DNA of 64,000 bases. Origin: Archivesica marissinica. Taxonomy: Eukaryota; Mollusca; Bivalvia; Venerida; Vesicomyidae. The stretch lies in contig CM026400.1 in NCBI GenBank assembly GCA_014843695.1, positions 42,019,983 to 42,083,982 on the forward strand. The letters are read 5' to 3'. The position numbers and the translations under genes were made by a program. Positions 31,050 through 43,703 of this stretch are shown piece after piece (positions within the stretch are counted from its first letter, which is position 1; each line of letters begins with the position of its first letter). The notes below the pieces were generated by a model. It saw only the letters and a list, made by a program, of their open reading frames with translations, was not told the origin of the DNA and ran no database searches.

Positions 31050-31308
31050 ATTATTGTATGCTACAATCATTTCCGATGCGGAATCTAGTCATGTTGGTGC
31101 AGTAATGTGCGACCTAACTGTAATATATCGTGTTGTACGCTACAAACATTTCCGATGCGGAATCTAGTCATGTTGTTGCAGTAATGTGCGACCTAACTGT
31201 AATATATCGTGTTGTACGCTACCAACATGTCCGATGCGGAATCTAGTCATGTTGTTGCAGTAATGTGCGACCTAACTGTAACCAATAGTGCTGAACGCTA
31301 CCGAAATT
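31050..31308. repeat. 79-bp minisatellite, three copies
   Basis: TTCCGATGCGGAATCTAGTC recurs at 31071, 31150 and, slightly changed, 31229. Confidence 0.9.
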
Positions 31309-31380
31309 AATATTAATATATATAACGTTAACTATCGAATGCTGTCCTTGGTCAACGCCCTGACATACACTTGCAGACAT

Positions 31381-31676
31381 ATCTGTAGTCCAGTGGTTAA
31401 CACGTTGGATTGGTAATCCAGGGATCGCAGGTTCGATCCCCCGTCTGACCCTAATAAAATGAACAGTCTTTCAGATGGGACTTTAAACCGAGGTCGCGTG
31501 TCGGTGCTGTACATCGTGCACGTAAACGAACCAGGGCAGATTCTGGAATGGGTCTGTATCTGTGTCTGTATCATTGCACTATCCTCCAAAAATATAAAAT
31601 AACTAATCTCTTCACTTCGCTTCGCTCATATGGGCAACCGGTAGCGACGATAAATAAACGTAATACACACACAATT
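31381..31676 (+). mobile_element. SINE family A, full length
   Basis: Head ATCTGTAGTCCAGTGGTTAA through box B GGTTCGATCCC, body and terminal GTAGCGACGATAAATAAACG. Confidence 0.87.
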
Positions 31677-32267
31677 GGAAATACATACAATGTACTATAA
31701 TATGACCCTATATAATTATACACCAGTATAAAATATTTTCATTAAAGAGTTGTTAAAGGGAGGAATGTTTAGATATATATCAATGTCATATCTATTGTAG
31801 CCTGTAGGGCGGGAGATTTGCGATACAGATGCAACTGTAATACACACAAACAAATACTTGTATTACAACAATATAAGCAAGCAAATGCGTGCTTAAATGC
31901 CATTTTATGGAGATTTCATGACTTTGATTCGAAATTTGATAATAGTATGGCAAGTGTGAATGGTTAAATTTATAGAAATTGTATTTAAATTCTGACAATG
32001 TGTACGGACAGACGGACGAGTGGTTATTTGCGTAAATGTTAATATGTGTCACGTATTCGTGCAGCGGAAAGCTTTGATAGCCAGATTTGGGATATCTTTG
32101 ACCGTGACTAAGTTAAAAATAACTGTGCGTACAAAGTACAAACCTACCCAGAAATAACGAGATTGGGCATATGATGCACTCATAGAAATATTGCGATTTG
32201 TGATAAAAAGTCATGTTTTTCTTGATCAAACAGGCAATTGTACATGTGTCATTTGCATTTATAGTTT
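31677..32267. other. No gene or element seen
   Basis: About 590 bp of AT-rich sequence without recognisable structure. Confidence 0.45.
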
Positions 32268-32490
32268 ATACAAATTTATTTGAGCTTATTTGAACAAGTT
32301 CTTACAACTTATATTAATCATTCTCGAGACCTCATTCCTGGTGGAATCCATCGCCACGATGGAAAGAGAAGAGGCAACGTGGAAATTAATGCCTTGCCGA
32401 AGGGCACAATCGTAACGGCTCCAGCGGGGCTCGAACTCCGGACCATTCGCGTCTGAAGCGAAGGCGCACCCACTGCACTATCACGACTTC
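32268..32490 (-). mobile_element. SINE family D, full length
   Basis: On the minus strand the head has an anticodon loop TTCAGAC (CAG, Leu-like), box B GGAGTTCGAGCCC, and the typical tail. The 65-bp array starts about 90 bp to the right. Confidence 0.86.
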
Positions 32491-32582
32491 CACATTTGCA
32501 TTTAGCGCCGTGTTCAAACAATAAATAGATCGTCACCTTGCCACTTCTGTATAGCAAACTTACTCCTGTGTCTAGGTTTATA

Positions 32583-35437
32583 CGACATTTGCAAGATTAC
32601 TTCCACCAAACATGAAATATAGTTCGCCGTGTATCTATCCGCGCCTAGGAGATATAATAGTATGCAATTTGCAAACATGAACTATAGTTCGCCGTGTATC
32701 TATCCGCACCTAAGAGATATACTAGTATGCCATTTGCAAACATGAGATATAGTTCGCTGTGTATCTATCCGCGTCTAGGAGATATACTAGTATGACATTT
32801 GCAAACATGAAATATAGTTCGCCGTGTATCTACCCGCGCCGAGGAGATATACTAGTATGCCATTTGCAAACGTGAAATATAGTTCGCCGTGTATTTATCC
32901 GCGCCTAGGAGATATACTAGTATGCCATTTGCAAACATGAAATATAGTTCGCCGTGTATCTATCCGCGCCTAGGAGATATAATAGTATGCAATTTGCAAA
33001 CATGAACTATAGTTCGCCGTGTATCTATCCGCACCTAAGAGATATACTAGTATGCCATTTGCAAACATGAGATATAGTTCGCTGTGTATCTATCCGCGTC
33101 TAGGAGATATACTAGTATGACATTTGCAAACATGAAATATAGTTCGCTGTGTATCTATCCGCGTCTAGGAGATATACTAGTATGACATTTGCAAGATTAC
33201 AAAACCAAACATGAAATATAGTTCGCCGTGTATCTATCCGCGTCTAGGAGATATACTAGTATGCCATTTGCAAACATGAAATATAGTTCGCAGTGTATCT
33301 ACCCGCGCCGAGGAGATATACTAGTATGTCATTTGCAAACATGAAATATAGTTCGCCATGTATCTATCCGCGTCTAGGAGATATTCTAGTATGCCATTTG
33401 CAAACATGAAATATAGTTCGCCGTGTATCTATCCGCGTCTAGGAGATATACTAGTATGCCATTTGCAAACATGAAATATAGTTCGCCGTGTATCTATCCG
33501 CGTCTAGGAGATATACTAGTATGCCATTTGCAAGATTACAAAACCAAACATGAAATATAGTTCGCCGTGTATCTATCCGCGTCTAGGAGATATACTAGTA
33601 TGTCATTTGCAAACATGAAATATAGTTCGCCATGTATCTATCCGCGTCTAGGAGATATACTAGTATGCCATTTGCAAACATGAAATATAGTTCGCCGTGT
33701 ATCTATCCGCCTCTAGGAGATATACTAGTATGACATTTGCAAACATGAACTATAGTTCGCAGTGTATCTATCCGCCTCTAGGAGATATACTAGTATGCCA
33801 TTTGCAAACATGAAATATAGTTCGCCGTGTATCTACCCGCGTCTAGGAGATATACTAGTATGACATTTACAAACATGAAATATAGTTCGCCGTGTATCTT
33901 TCCGCGTCTAGGAGATATACTAGTATGCCATTTGCAAACATGAAATATAGTTCGCCATGTATCTATCCGCGTCTAGGAGATATACTAGTATGCCATTTGC
34001 AAACATGAAACATAGTTCGCCGTGTATCTATCCGCGTCTAGGAGATATACTAGTATGACATTTACAAACATGAAATATAGTTCGCCGTGTATCTTTCCGC
34101 GTCTAGGAGATATACTAGTATGCCATTTGCAAACATGAAATATAGTTCGCCATGTATCTATCCGCGTCTAGGAGATATACTAGTATGCCATTTGCAAGAT
34201 TACAAAACCAAACATGAAATATAATTCGCCGTGTATCGATCCACGTCTAGGAGATATACTAGTATGCCATTTGCAAACATGAAATATAGTTCGCCGTGTA
34301 TCTATCCGCGTCTAGGAGATATACTAGTATGCCATTTGCAAACATGAAATATAGTTCGCCGTGTATCTATCCGCGCCTAGGAGATATACTAGTATGACAT
34401 TTGCAAACATGAAACATAGTTCGCCGTGTATCTATCCGCGTCTAGGAGATATACTAGTATGCCATTTGCAAACATGAATATAGTTCGCCGTGTATCTATC
34501 CGCGCCTAGGAGATATACTAGTATGCCATTTGCAAATATGAAATATAGTTCGCCGTGTATCTATCCGCGTCTAGGAGATATACTAGTATGACATTTGCAA
34601 ACATGAAATATAGTTCGCCGTGTATCTACCCGCGTCTAGGATATATACTAGTATGACATTTGCAAACATGAAATATAGTTCGCCGTGTATCTATCCGTGT
34701 CTATGAGATATACTAGTATGCCATTTGCAAACATGAAATATAGTTCGCCGTGTATCTATCCGCGTCTAGGAGATATACTAGTATGCCATTTGCAAACATG
34801 AAACATAGTTCGCCGTGTATCTATCCGCGTCTAGGAGATATACTATTATGCCATTTGCAAACATGAAACATAGTTCGCCGTGTATCTATCCGCGTCTAGG
34901 AGATATACTATTATGCCATTTGCAAACATGAAACATAGTTCGCCGTGTATCTATCCGCGTCTAGGAGATATACTAGTATGACATTTGCAAACATGAAACA
35001 TAGTTCGCCTTGTATATATCCGCGTCTACGACATAGACTAGTATGCCATTTGCAAACATGAAATATAGTTCGCCGTGTATCTATCCGCGTCTAGGAGATA
35101 TACTAGTATGCCATTTGCAAACATGAAACATAGTTCGCCGTGTATCTATCCGCGTCTAGGACATATACTAGTATGCCATTTGCAAACATGAAATATAGTT
35201 CGCCGTGTATCTATCCGCGTCTAGGAGATATACTAGTATGCCATTTGCAAACAAGAATCATAGTTCGCCGTGTATATATCCGCGTCTAGGAGATATACTA
35301 GTATGCCATTTACAAACATGAAACATAGTTCGCCGTGTATCTATCCGCGTCTAGGAGATATACTAGTATGCCATTTGCAAACATGAAACATAGTTCGCCG
35401 TGTATCTATCCGCGTCTAGGAGATATACTAGTATGAC
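32583..35437. repeat. 65-bp minisatellite, about 44 copies
   Basis: The unit contains CATTTGCAAACATGAAATAT, AGTTCGCCGTGTATC and GGAGATATACTAGTATG. Longer units with AAGATTACAAAACCAAACAT occur near 33187, 33531 and 34193 (a related one starts the array at 32588), marking higher-order blocks. It ends in the tail of a family D SINE. Confidence 0.96.
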
Positions 35438-35449
35438 ATCTCGCTTTGT

Positions 35450-35668
35450 TAGTTTATACAAATTTATTTTAGCTCGATTGCGAAACAAGTTCTTTCAACT
35501 TATATTAATCACTCTCGAGACCGCATTCCTGATGGAATCCATCGCCATGAAGGAGAGAGAAGAGGCAATGTGGAATTTAAATGCCTTGCCTAAGGGCACA
35601 ATCGTAACGGCTCCAGCGGGGCTCGAACTCCGGACCGTTCGCACCTGAAGCGAACGTGTTCACTATGT
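35450..35668 (-). mobile_element. SINE family D, near full length
   Basis: Minus strand; head loop TTCAGGT (CAG), box B and tail intact. It directly borders the 65-bp array. Confidence 0.86.
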
Positions 35669-35891
35669 TGTTTACAAGTATATATCAAATGAAAAACGAA
35701 AACTAATATTCTAAGAAATGTTTATAAAAAAACAATTGTGTTAGGGTACCAAAATGCAGGGCATTCTGTATGATACGTATATTGTGTTAGCAGTGTTACC
35801 CCGCCTTGCACGTTGTCTGGTATTAGGAATACGTTTCAATCATTGGTTTAGTTTAATAATATTTTATTACATACTATACACATATACAACA

Positions 35892-36128
35892 TGTGGAAGT
35901 CGTGATAGCGCAGTGGATGCGCGTTCGCTTCAAGTGCGAAAGGTCCGGAGTTCGAGCCCCGCTGGAGCCGTTACGATTGTGCCCTTAGGCAAGGCATTTA
36001 AATTCCTCGTTGCCTCTTCTCTCTCCCTCGTGGCGATGGATTCCATCAGGAATGCGGTCTCGAGAGTGATTAATAGAAGCTGAAAGAAGTTGTTTCGCAA
36101 TCGAGCTAAAATAAATTTGTATAAACTA
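35892..36128 (+). mobile_element. SINE family D, full length
   Basis: Head GGAAGTCGTGATAGCGCAGT to box B, loop TTCAAGT (CAA), body with GCGATGGATTCCATCAGGAA and the tail ending AAATTTGTATAAAC. Confidence 0.88.
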
Positions 36129-36261
36129 AGAATACAAAGATTGACACACACATGATAGCAAATGGGTTGGGCCACATGTTCTATCAACATTAGTAATTGG
36201 CCCTCCCCAGTGAAATTAAACAAAAAGCAAATAATAATGACTAATTCGTAGTAAATGAATA

Positions 36262-36439
36262 CAGTCAAACCTGTCTTAAGCAGCAAGCCAAGGGATTCAG
36301 AGAAAGTGGCTGCTTAGCACAGTTGGCTGCTTAATAGAGGTCAAATATATAATAAAACAACCAATTGGGAATCTGGAAACTGGCTGCTTAATACGGGTTG
36401 GTTGCTTAATGGAGGTGACCACTAACACAGGTTTGACTG
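36262..36439 (+). mobile_element. pogo/Tigger-like MITE, 178 bp
   Basis: TA on both sides; ends CAGTCAAACCTGTCTTA and AACACAGGTTTGACTG. Best-preserved short form of the family. Confidence 0.88.
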
Positions 36440-36923
36440 TATATGCATAATCATTTGTGTTGGCTATTTAGCCTAATAGTTTCGAAGCAAGCTACCTGTC
36501 TGTATGTTATTTTATGACTTTGTCGAATCAGCTCGTGCGATTAATGTATTTATTAAAGCCCCACTTAGCGCTTACTTATAATGTGCTGTACAGCGAGATA
36601 TTTGTAAGGAGTAGATGGTTAAATATTTAGATTATTGTCTTATATTTTCAATTTTCAATAATAAATTATTACGGTAAAAATATATAATTGTAATGTATTT
36701 ACTTTTTTTTTATTATATATAATTTAATCACTAATGTTATTAGAACTTGTGGCCCAACTCATTTGCTTATTATCTATTTAGTTTAAACAATATTTTATTT
36801 CAATGAATATACATAGTATAATGATCACAATAAGAAAATACATGTAGGATTGAGGAGAAAGCAACTTGCTTATATGGCTTATATTATCTATTTGTAATAT
36901 GACTGTGATTGTGATATACAAAA
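36440..36923. other. No gene seen
   Basis: AT-rich, nothing recognisable. Confidence 0.45.
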
Positions 36924-37016
36924 TAATGGCGATGAGGAATGAGGTCTCGAGAGTGATTAATATAAGTTGTAAGAACTTGTTTCGCAATCGAGCTAAGATA
37001 AATTTGTATGAACTAA
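36924..37016 (+). mobile_element. SINE family D, 3' end only
   Basis: Starts at ATGGCGATGAGGAATGAGG and keeps the tail; the head and middle are absent. Confidence 0.78.
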
Positions 37017-37147
37017 AATATTATCAAATCAATAATACAATGTCAATTGTGTAGAATTGTGTAGAATTGTGTACGAATTGTGTAGCCCATACATTTAATT
37101 CATCGTTCATACATACATTTACAACACCAAACCAAGATTTATGTATG

Positions 37148-37431
37148 TTTTACGTTTATGTATCGTCGCTACCGGTTGCCCATATGAGCGACGCCTCCTG
37201 AAGAGATTAGTCATTTTAGATTTTGGAGGATAGTGCAGTGATACAGACATAGACCCATTCCAGAGCCTCCTCTGGTTCTTTTACGTGCATGGTGTAAAGC
37301 ACTGACACAAGACCTCGGTTTAATGTCCCATCTGAAAGACTGTTAATTGTATTAGGGTCAGACGGGGGGTCGAACCTGCGATCACTGGATTACCAGTCCA
37401 GTGTGTTACCACTGGACTACAGATCCGTCTG
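37148..37431 (-). mobile_element. SINE family A
   Basis: Complete on the minus strand, head with GGT loop. Confidence 0.87.
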
Positions 37432-37548
37432 TCACCAAACCAAGTTTAATGACGGGTCAGTATATATATATACATATATTAATGTAGACATATATATTAA
37501 TAATTTACAAAAGCGGAATCTGTGAATATATATTCCAAATTATATTTG

Positions 37549-37833
37549 TGTTTTATACGTTTATTTATCGTCGCTACCGGTTGCCCATATGAGCGACGCC
37601 TCCTGAAGAGATTAGTCATTTTAGATTTTGGAGGATAGTGCATTGATACAGACAGAGACCCATTCCAGAGTCTCCCCTGGTTCTTTTACGTGCACGGTGT
37701 AAAGCACTGACACGAGACCTCGGTTTAACGTCCCATCTGAAAGACTGTTAATTTTATTAGGGTCAGACGGGGGATCGAACCTGCGATCCCTGGATTACCA
37801 GTCCAGCGTGATACCACTGTACTACAGATCCAA
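37549..37833 (-). mobile_element. SINE family A
   Basis: Complete on the minus strand, 120 bp from the previous copy and in the same orientation. Confidence 0.87.
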
Positions 37834-38216
37834 ATTATATATCTCGGACTTTAAATTATATCAATAATTTGGAACATATGATCACATATTCTGCTTTTGT
37901 AAATTACCTCCCTTTATGAATATGTTTTTAACAAAATCACCAATAACTCTGTAAAAGGTAGTTTACTAAAGTTAACACTAGGATAGCTATACATATACAT
38001 TTCAGTATTAGTTTTCCAACTAAAGAAATCAAATGCATGAAGAGAGATGTTTACATTACTAAAACTATGAACACCGCCCGTAAACTTGTAAAACCCTTTA
38101 AGCATTTCGAGACGAATTGTAAACATACATTCCAGTATAAGGTGTGAACTGAATGCGACACGGTGATTCATTGATACATATTATATATGGGGCTAATATG
38201 TATCATTATATGTTCA
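37834..38216. other. No gene seen
   Basis: AT-rich spacer between SINE copies. Confidence 0.4.
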
Positions 38217-38421
38217 ATTGGGACTTTAAACCGATGTCTCGTGTCGGTACTATATATCGGTACATCGTACACGTAAACGAAACAGAGGAGACTCTGGAAT
38301 GGGTCTCTGTCTCTATCATTGCACTATCCTCCAACAAATCTAAAATGACCAATCTCTTCAGCAGGCGTCGCTCATATGGGCAACCGGTAGCGACGATAAA
38401 TAAACGTAAAACACACACGTT
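38217..38421 (+). mobile_element. SINE family A without head
   Basis: Body from GGGACTTTAAACCGATG to the 3' end. Confidence 0.82.
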
Positions 38422-38565
38422 ACATGTTTGGTTTATTATTGGTGACGCCTCCATGAGTATATGTATCATTATATTGCTCGAGGATAATGTAATAATACAG
38501 AAGATAATCAAACTCCAGAGGCACTCTTGTTATTTCTAAGCTCTCCAATGTGATTTGTTTTTATC

Positions 38566-38815
38566 CATACGTTTATGTATCGTCGCCCCCACCTCGCCCC
38601 CGCTCCATGATTTATCGGGGCGACGCCTCCAGACGTGTACTAGTTATTTTTATTATTTGGAGGATAGTGCAAGATACAGAACATGCTCCAATTCCAGAAT
38701 CATTGCCTGGTTCCATTACATGCCCCGGTGTGTATTACTAATACAAGAAACCTATGTTTAACGTCCCATCTGAAATACTGTTAATAGTAGGAGCAGACGG
38801 TGGATCGAACGTGTG
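38566..38815 (-). mobile_element. SINE family A, diverged
   Basis: Recognisable body with a GC-rich replacement of the GTAGCGAC region (near 38581-38625). Truncated before the anticodon arm. Confidence 0.7.
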
Positions 38816-38831
38816 CATGTACATTTTGTTT

Positions 38832-39115
38832 GTTTTATGTTTATTTATCGTCGCTACCGGTTGCCCATATGAGCGACGCCTCCTGAAGAGATTAGTCATT
38901 TTAGAATGTGTGGAGGATAGTGCAATGATACAGACAGAGACCCATTCCAGAGTCTCCTCTGGTTCGTTTACGTGCTCGGTGTAAAGCACCGACACGAGAC
39001 CTTAGTTTAACGTCTCATCTGAAAGACTGCTAATATCAGTAGGACCAGACGGTGGATCGAACCTGCGATCCCTGGATTCGAAGTCCAACGTGTTAACCAT
39101 TGGTCCACTGACCCG
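38832..39115 (-). mobile_element. SINE family A with a different anticodon loop
   Basis: Complete body; the head reads CAATGGTTAACACGTTGGAC and the loop is CTTCGAA (anticodon TCG, Arg-like) instead of CTGGTAA. Confidence 0.85.
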
Positions 39116-39613
39116 TATATAGCATTGTGAATGTACATGTACACTGGTTCAGGTTTTAGGTCGAGGGCAAGCATGCGTTACTGGATTCTACACACCTTTA
39201 TAACGTCACCCTATGTTCGATAAATAATTAACACTTTAAGAGGTTTTGCTTGTTATGGTAGGATTATCAACAATTACTGTCACCCATATCGATTTCAGTA
39301 AATAAAAATAATAGCGAAATTATGAATAAAATACACCGTAAATAAATATATTGTTACCTTGATAGAGATTAAATTCCTTCAATATCCACCCTCATTTAAT
39401 ATATTGTAAAACACACTTAAGCCCATTAAACGTAACCGATCGGCAATGTCCGTAAACGTTGCTTTTCAATACCCGAAAGCTAAACACGAACACCTTGTAT
39501 TCCGCTTGACTTCATGTAATGTAACATTCGCCCGCCATGGGTACGACACGGCTCGACGACGATACAACCAATAAACCAGTTTATTTTGTTATCATTTTAT
39601 TTTACATGTAATA
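39116..39613. other. No gene seen
   Basis: About 500 bp, no element recognised. Confidence 0.45.
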
Positions 39614-39919
39614 CAGGGGCGTACCCATGATTTTCTGAGGGGGGTGCCGAGATTGGCTGGCCGAGCTAAAACAGCGTGGGTGTACACATTACTAGAAATG
39701 ACCAGTTAAACTTTATTTTGATATACATGTATTGTAATTTTTGTTTAAAATCTATTACACAAAAAATACTCTAATTTTACTTAAGTTAACTATCACAAGA
39801 GATATCAAGTCTGTCTTGCACTATAATATTATGTCTAGTATAGAGACTCTAGACACTATTCCGGTTTAGCACAACTTTGCATAAAGTTCACACAGGTCCA
39901 CACGGTTGTATTTAGTCTC

Positions 39920-40824
39920 TTAGCACTCAGTCAGGATCTTCTTCAGCTCTAGTTTCCTGGGGTGTCTCCTAGCAAACTCAGAGATGACCTTCTCTGGGTC
40001 AACCTCAATGTCTCTGTGCACAGACATCAGCATTAACCCAGTGAGTCTGTCATTTTCCATGGATGACCTCAGGCGGTTCTTCACCAACTTGAGCGTACTG
40101 TTTGATCGTTCTGATGACCAGGTGGTCACAGGCAGGGTGCAGAGAATAGTGATCAGTGTTCTCACATTTGGGAACAGGTGTTTGCTGGCATATGCAAGGG
40201 CTGCAGAGGGCGTCTTGGGGAGGTTGTCAGGCCCAGCAACATCCAGTTCAGCCTTCCACTTGACTCGCCAGCAGTGTACTTCACTCTTCACACTGCCTGG
40301 TGATGGTAGATCATCCTTGTACAAGTTGATCAGTGATGTCAGCTTCTCTTGGGCTTCATCTGGAGCGAGGGAGACAAGAGCAGCTGGCACAAGACACAGT
40401 CCCTGGATAGCCTGGACTTGATGGGTGGCAAACCTGGAGTTGAGCTGACTGAGAACATGGTCAAGCAGGGGAATGGTGAGGATGCGCTTGTAGTATTCAC
40501 TTTTCTTTTTTTGTACGTTTATTTATCGTCGCTACCGGTTGCCCATATGAGCGACGCCTCCTGAAGAGATTAGTCATTTTAGATTTTGGAGGATAGTGCA
40601 TGATACAGACAGAGACCCATTCCAGAGTCTCCTCTGGTTCTTTTACGTGCACAGTGTAAAGCACCGACACGAGACCTCGATTTAACGTCCCATCTGAAAG
40701 ACTGTTAATTTTATTAGGGTCAGACGGGGGATCGAACCTGCGATCCCTGGATTGTAGTATTCACTTGCTGTTTGGGCTGGAGTGTTAGCACGGTTGCGCT
40801 GCTTGCTGCATCGCCTAGGTAGTT
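39920..40824 (-). pseudogene. hAT transposase C-terminal region, split by a SINE
   Basis: The frame from the stop at 39920-39922 back to 40502, and again 40752-40824, is open and continuous once the SINE and one target copy are ignored. The upstream piece has LPRRCSKQRNRANTP and SEYY; the downstream piece has LLDHVLSQLNSRF and the hAT dimerisation motif (LPVTTWSSERSNSTLK, then NRLRSSM and LMSVHRDIEVD). This matches the hAT transposases related to P52rIPK/ZMYM1-type proteins. The 5' limit at 40824 has a good acceptor (TTTCCTTTAG), so earlier exons, with the catalytic part, have been lost. The SINE adds stops, so no functional transposase is made here. Confidence 0.88.
40503..40751 (-). mobile_element. 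SINE family A, 5'-truncated, with 15-bp target duplication
   Basis: Flanked by TTGTAGTATTCACTT at 40488-40502 and 40752-40766. It lacks the first half of the tRNA head. Inserted in the transposase exon. Confidence 0.92.
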
Positions 40825-41187
40825 CTAAAGGAAAGGTGTGAATGATGCACAATAGGCATAAACACACGTTTCACACATGTGAAACAGTTCTGAAGCACAC
40901 ATGTAAAGATGAGAAACAAGGCCAATAGGGGCTGTGTTTGATTATTATACACCTCTGAAAGGTGACAAATTTTCAAAGAGTCATTTACAATAGGGTTTAG
41001 CATGATTGTTACACCTCTCAAAGGATGAGAAAACTTCAACAGGTTATTACAATGGGACCTATATAGCATTATTCAAAACTTTTTATGATAAATTTAGTCC
41101 AAGGTTGTTGAAGTTCAATCTTTACCGGTGCAAGTTTGGTTTTTTGGGGGGGCAAGGCCCCCTTCGGCCCCCCTGGGTACGCCCCTG

Positions 41188-41629
41188 TAATAGGTATTGA
41201 AATTGTGTATTGGAGTTTACGGTTGATTGCATTTCCACTTATATTATCGTATTAATATAGTATGGTCACCGATTTATATATAGCTGAAGCGGGTATTACA
41301 GTGTTATACATGTATATACTGTCACAACTGTTTGATATAACCATTGGGAGTTTGGGGGGGGGGGGGGCGGTTTAACCAGTTTTACGCTTTTTAAAGTTTA
41401 ACCATGAATAAACTTACGTCTTAACTACACCACATCAAAACTCAATCTCGGTTTGGCAATGGGCTAGACTTGCGATCGTTTATTCAATGTATGAAGTGGT
41501 TAATTACAGTACAAAACAAATGTTTTCAGTCTCTTTGACTTACTATGTACATATAGTCGAATACTGAAACTAGCCTCGGCGCAGAACGAGATACACGGGA
41601 CCAGGTAAAAACCAGAGGTATAAAATCAT
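41188..41629. other. No gene seen; G run
   Basis: Contains a homopolymeric G stretch at about 41355-41368 and otherwise AT-rich sequence. Confidence 0.45.
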
Positions 41630-42070
41630 TAATGATAATGTAAAAAAACCTCTTAAAACTGTATCCAATGTACCTCAGGGATGTTTCATATAGTACTAAC
41701 AATAGAAAACTATATCCATGTAACCTCAGGGATGTTCCATATTTTACTACTGGAAACCTTCCAATGTACCTATTTATATATTTATAACAATGGAAAACGG
41801 TATCCAATGTACCTCAGGATGTTCCTATATTTTACTAAAATAGAAAACTGTATCCAATGACCCCAGGGATGTTTCATATATTTTACTAACTGAAAACTAC
41901 CAATTACCTCATTTTCATATTTTTACTAAACAATGGAAAACTGGTATTCAATGTACCTGGGGATGTTTCATATATTTCTAACAATGAAACTGTATCCAAT
42001 AACATATATATACTAACAATGGAAACTATTTTAATGTACCGTCAGGGAAATTTCATATTTTTAGTAACAA
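41630..42070. repeat. Degenerate tandem repeat with many small indels
   Basis: Around ten irregular units built on ATGGAAAACTGTATCCAATG and CAGGGATGTTTCATAT. Units differ mainly by single-base gains and losses, unlike every other array in the window. Confidence 0.75.
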
Positions 42071-42440
42071 CCTATCTTTGATTGTTTGTAGATTCAAATA
42101 TAGTTTTCAAATGATAACATATTCTACTCGTTTTACGATATACTGCATGGTACTCATAACGAATCTGAATTCAATTCGATTTTAACATTTAAATCAATAT
42201 GGAAACCCGTATAGAGCTCATATCCCGAAACATTCGAATTTGAATAGCGAAATTGTTTGCGAAACATCTTACGTTTTCTGTTTCTACTTATTTCAAATAG
42301 ACTTAGTCTGTGCAAATCACTCCGCAGCGCGGTGACGGTTCTGGTCCCAAGTAGTTCTTGTATTTTCTAAAGACATCATGAAAGCACCGATGCTTGACAC
42401 TATACGCATCGTTGATAGCACTTGGTTGTAATTTTATTTT

Positions 42441-42926
42441 TAAACTTTATTTCTTTTACAACGATTGCGAAGCAAGTTTAAACAACTTATATTAATTCAA
42501 GTTTAAACTTTATTTCTTTTACAACGATTGCGAAGCAAGTTTAAACAACTTATATTAATTCAAGTTTAAACTTTATTTCTTTTACAACGATTGCGAAGCA
42601 AGTTTAAACAACTTATATTAATTCAAGTTTAAACTTTATTTCTTTTACAACGATTGCGAAGCAAGTTTAAACAACTTATATTAATTCAAGTTTAAACTTT
42701 ATTTCTTTTACAACGATTGCGAAGCAAGTTTTAACAACTTATATTAATCATTCTCGTTGGCGGTGATGAAAGCGTAAATGTGGTCATTCGTATGGGAGGA
42801 AACCGGAGTACCCGGATAAATCCCACCTGTTCGATCTAGCGACCATCTCACATACTTTCCGGTCCGAAGGCCGTACCCGGGTTGCATTGGTGAGAAGCGA
42901 GCGCACTAACCACTACGCTAATTGGT
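42441..42926 (-). mobile_element. V-type SINE with tail array, second copy
   Basis: Same as 20-505. Confidence 0.8.
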
Positions 42927-43032
42927 TGTATTGATGAAAATGAATAAAAACTTATCGTGTTTTAAAATATGTCAAGTTTTACAGTTAAAACATAAAATTA
43001 ACGTTGATCAGATGCTTATTATTTAATACGAG

Positions 43033-43406
43033 ATTGACTGCCTCCGTGGCCGAGTGGTTAATGTCGCCGACTTGTATACAACTGTCACGGGTTAGAACCA
43101 CGCTCAGACGACCGCGTCTCATTTATCTGAAACAGTTGGCAGTTTCTTACGGAGGTTGGTGCACCAAGTACTGGTTAACTGCTGGAGCCTGCCCAGGAAA
43201 GGTGCTGTTAAGTAAACTTCCCGCCGGCAATATAGCCCAAAATGGTGCTGCTGCAGGCGTAAAACCCGAACAAACAAACTTACGGAGGTTGTTGCACCAA
43301 GTACTTGTTAACAGTTGGATGACCAGGAAATGTGTTGTTAGGTAAACTGCCCATCGGCGATATAGCCCAAAATGGTGCTGATGAAGTCGTAAAACCCGAA
43401 GTAACA
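43033..43406 (+). mobile_element. SINE family C dimer, second copy
   Basis: Same as 612-985. Confidence 0.74.
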
Positions 43407-43490
43407 AGCACGAGATCTATTAGTTGGTAGACCCTGTGGTATAATGTTAATGGATACAACAAAGGGCAATACAGGCCACTCCACGAGAAG

Positions 43491-43677
43491 CCACTCACCT
43501 CTCCCTCAGGGACAATTCGGGTTCGATCCGTGAGATAGTACGGTGGTCGCCAGATCGGACATGTGGGTTTTCTCAGGTTACTCCGGTTTCCTCCCACATT
43601 TACGCCTTCACCCGCACCAACGAGAGTGATTAATATAAGTTGTTAGAACTTGCTTCATAATCGTTGTAAAATAAATC
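43491..43677 (+). mobile_element. V-type SINE, second copy
   Basis: Same as 1070-1256. Confidence 0.74.
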
Positions 43678-43703
43678 AAGTTTAAAACCTTAAACTATAC
43701 AAT

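Larger units (their letters stand above)
39614..41187 (-). mobile_element. hAT-type DNA transposon remnant with intact ends
   Basis: Ends CAGGGGCGTACCCA and TGGGTACGCCCCTG form 14-bp perfect inverted repeats, with TAATA directly on both sides, a 5-bp target duplication as in hAT5-type elements. It keeps only the C-terminal transposase part, on the minus strand, and carries a SINE. At 1,574 bp it is an internally deleted copy. Confidence 0.88.

Noticed and set aside
39984..40421. Plus-strand open frame of 145 codons
   Set aside because: Antisense to the hAT transposase remnant, which has clear family motifs.
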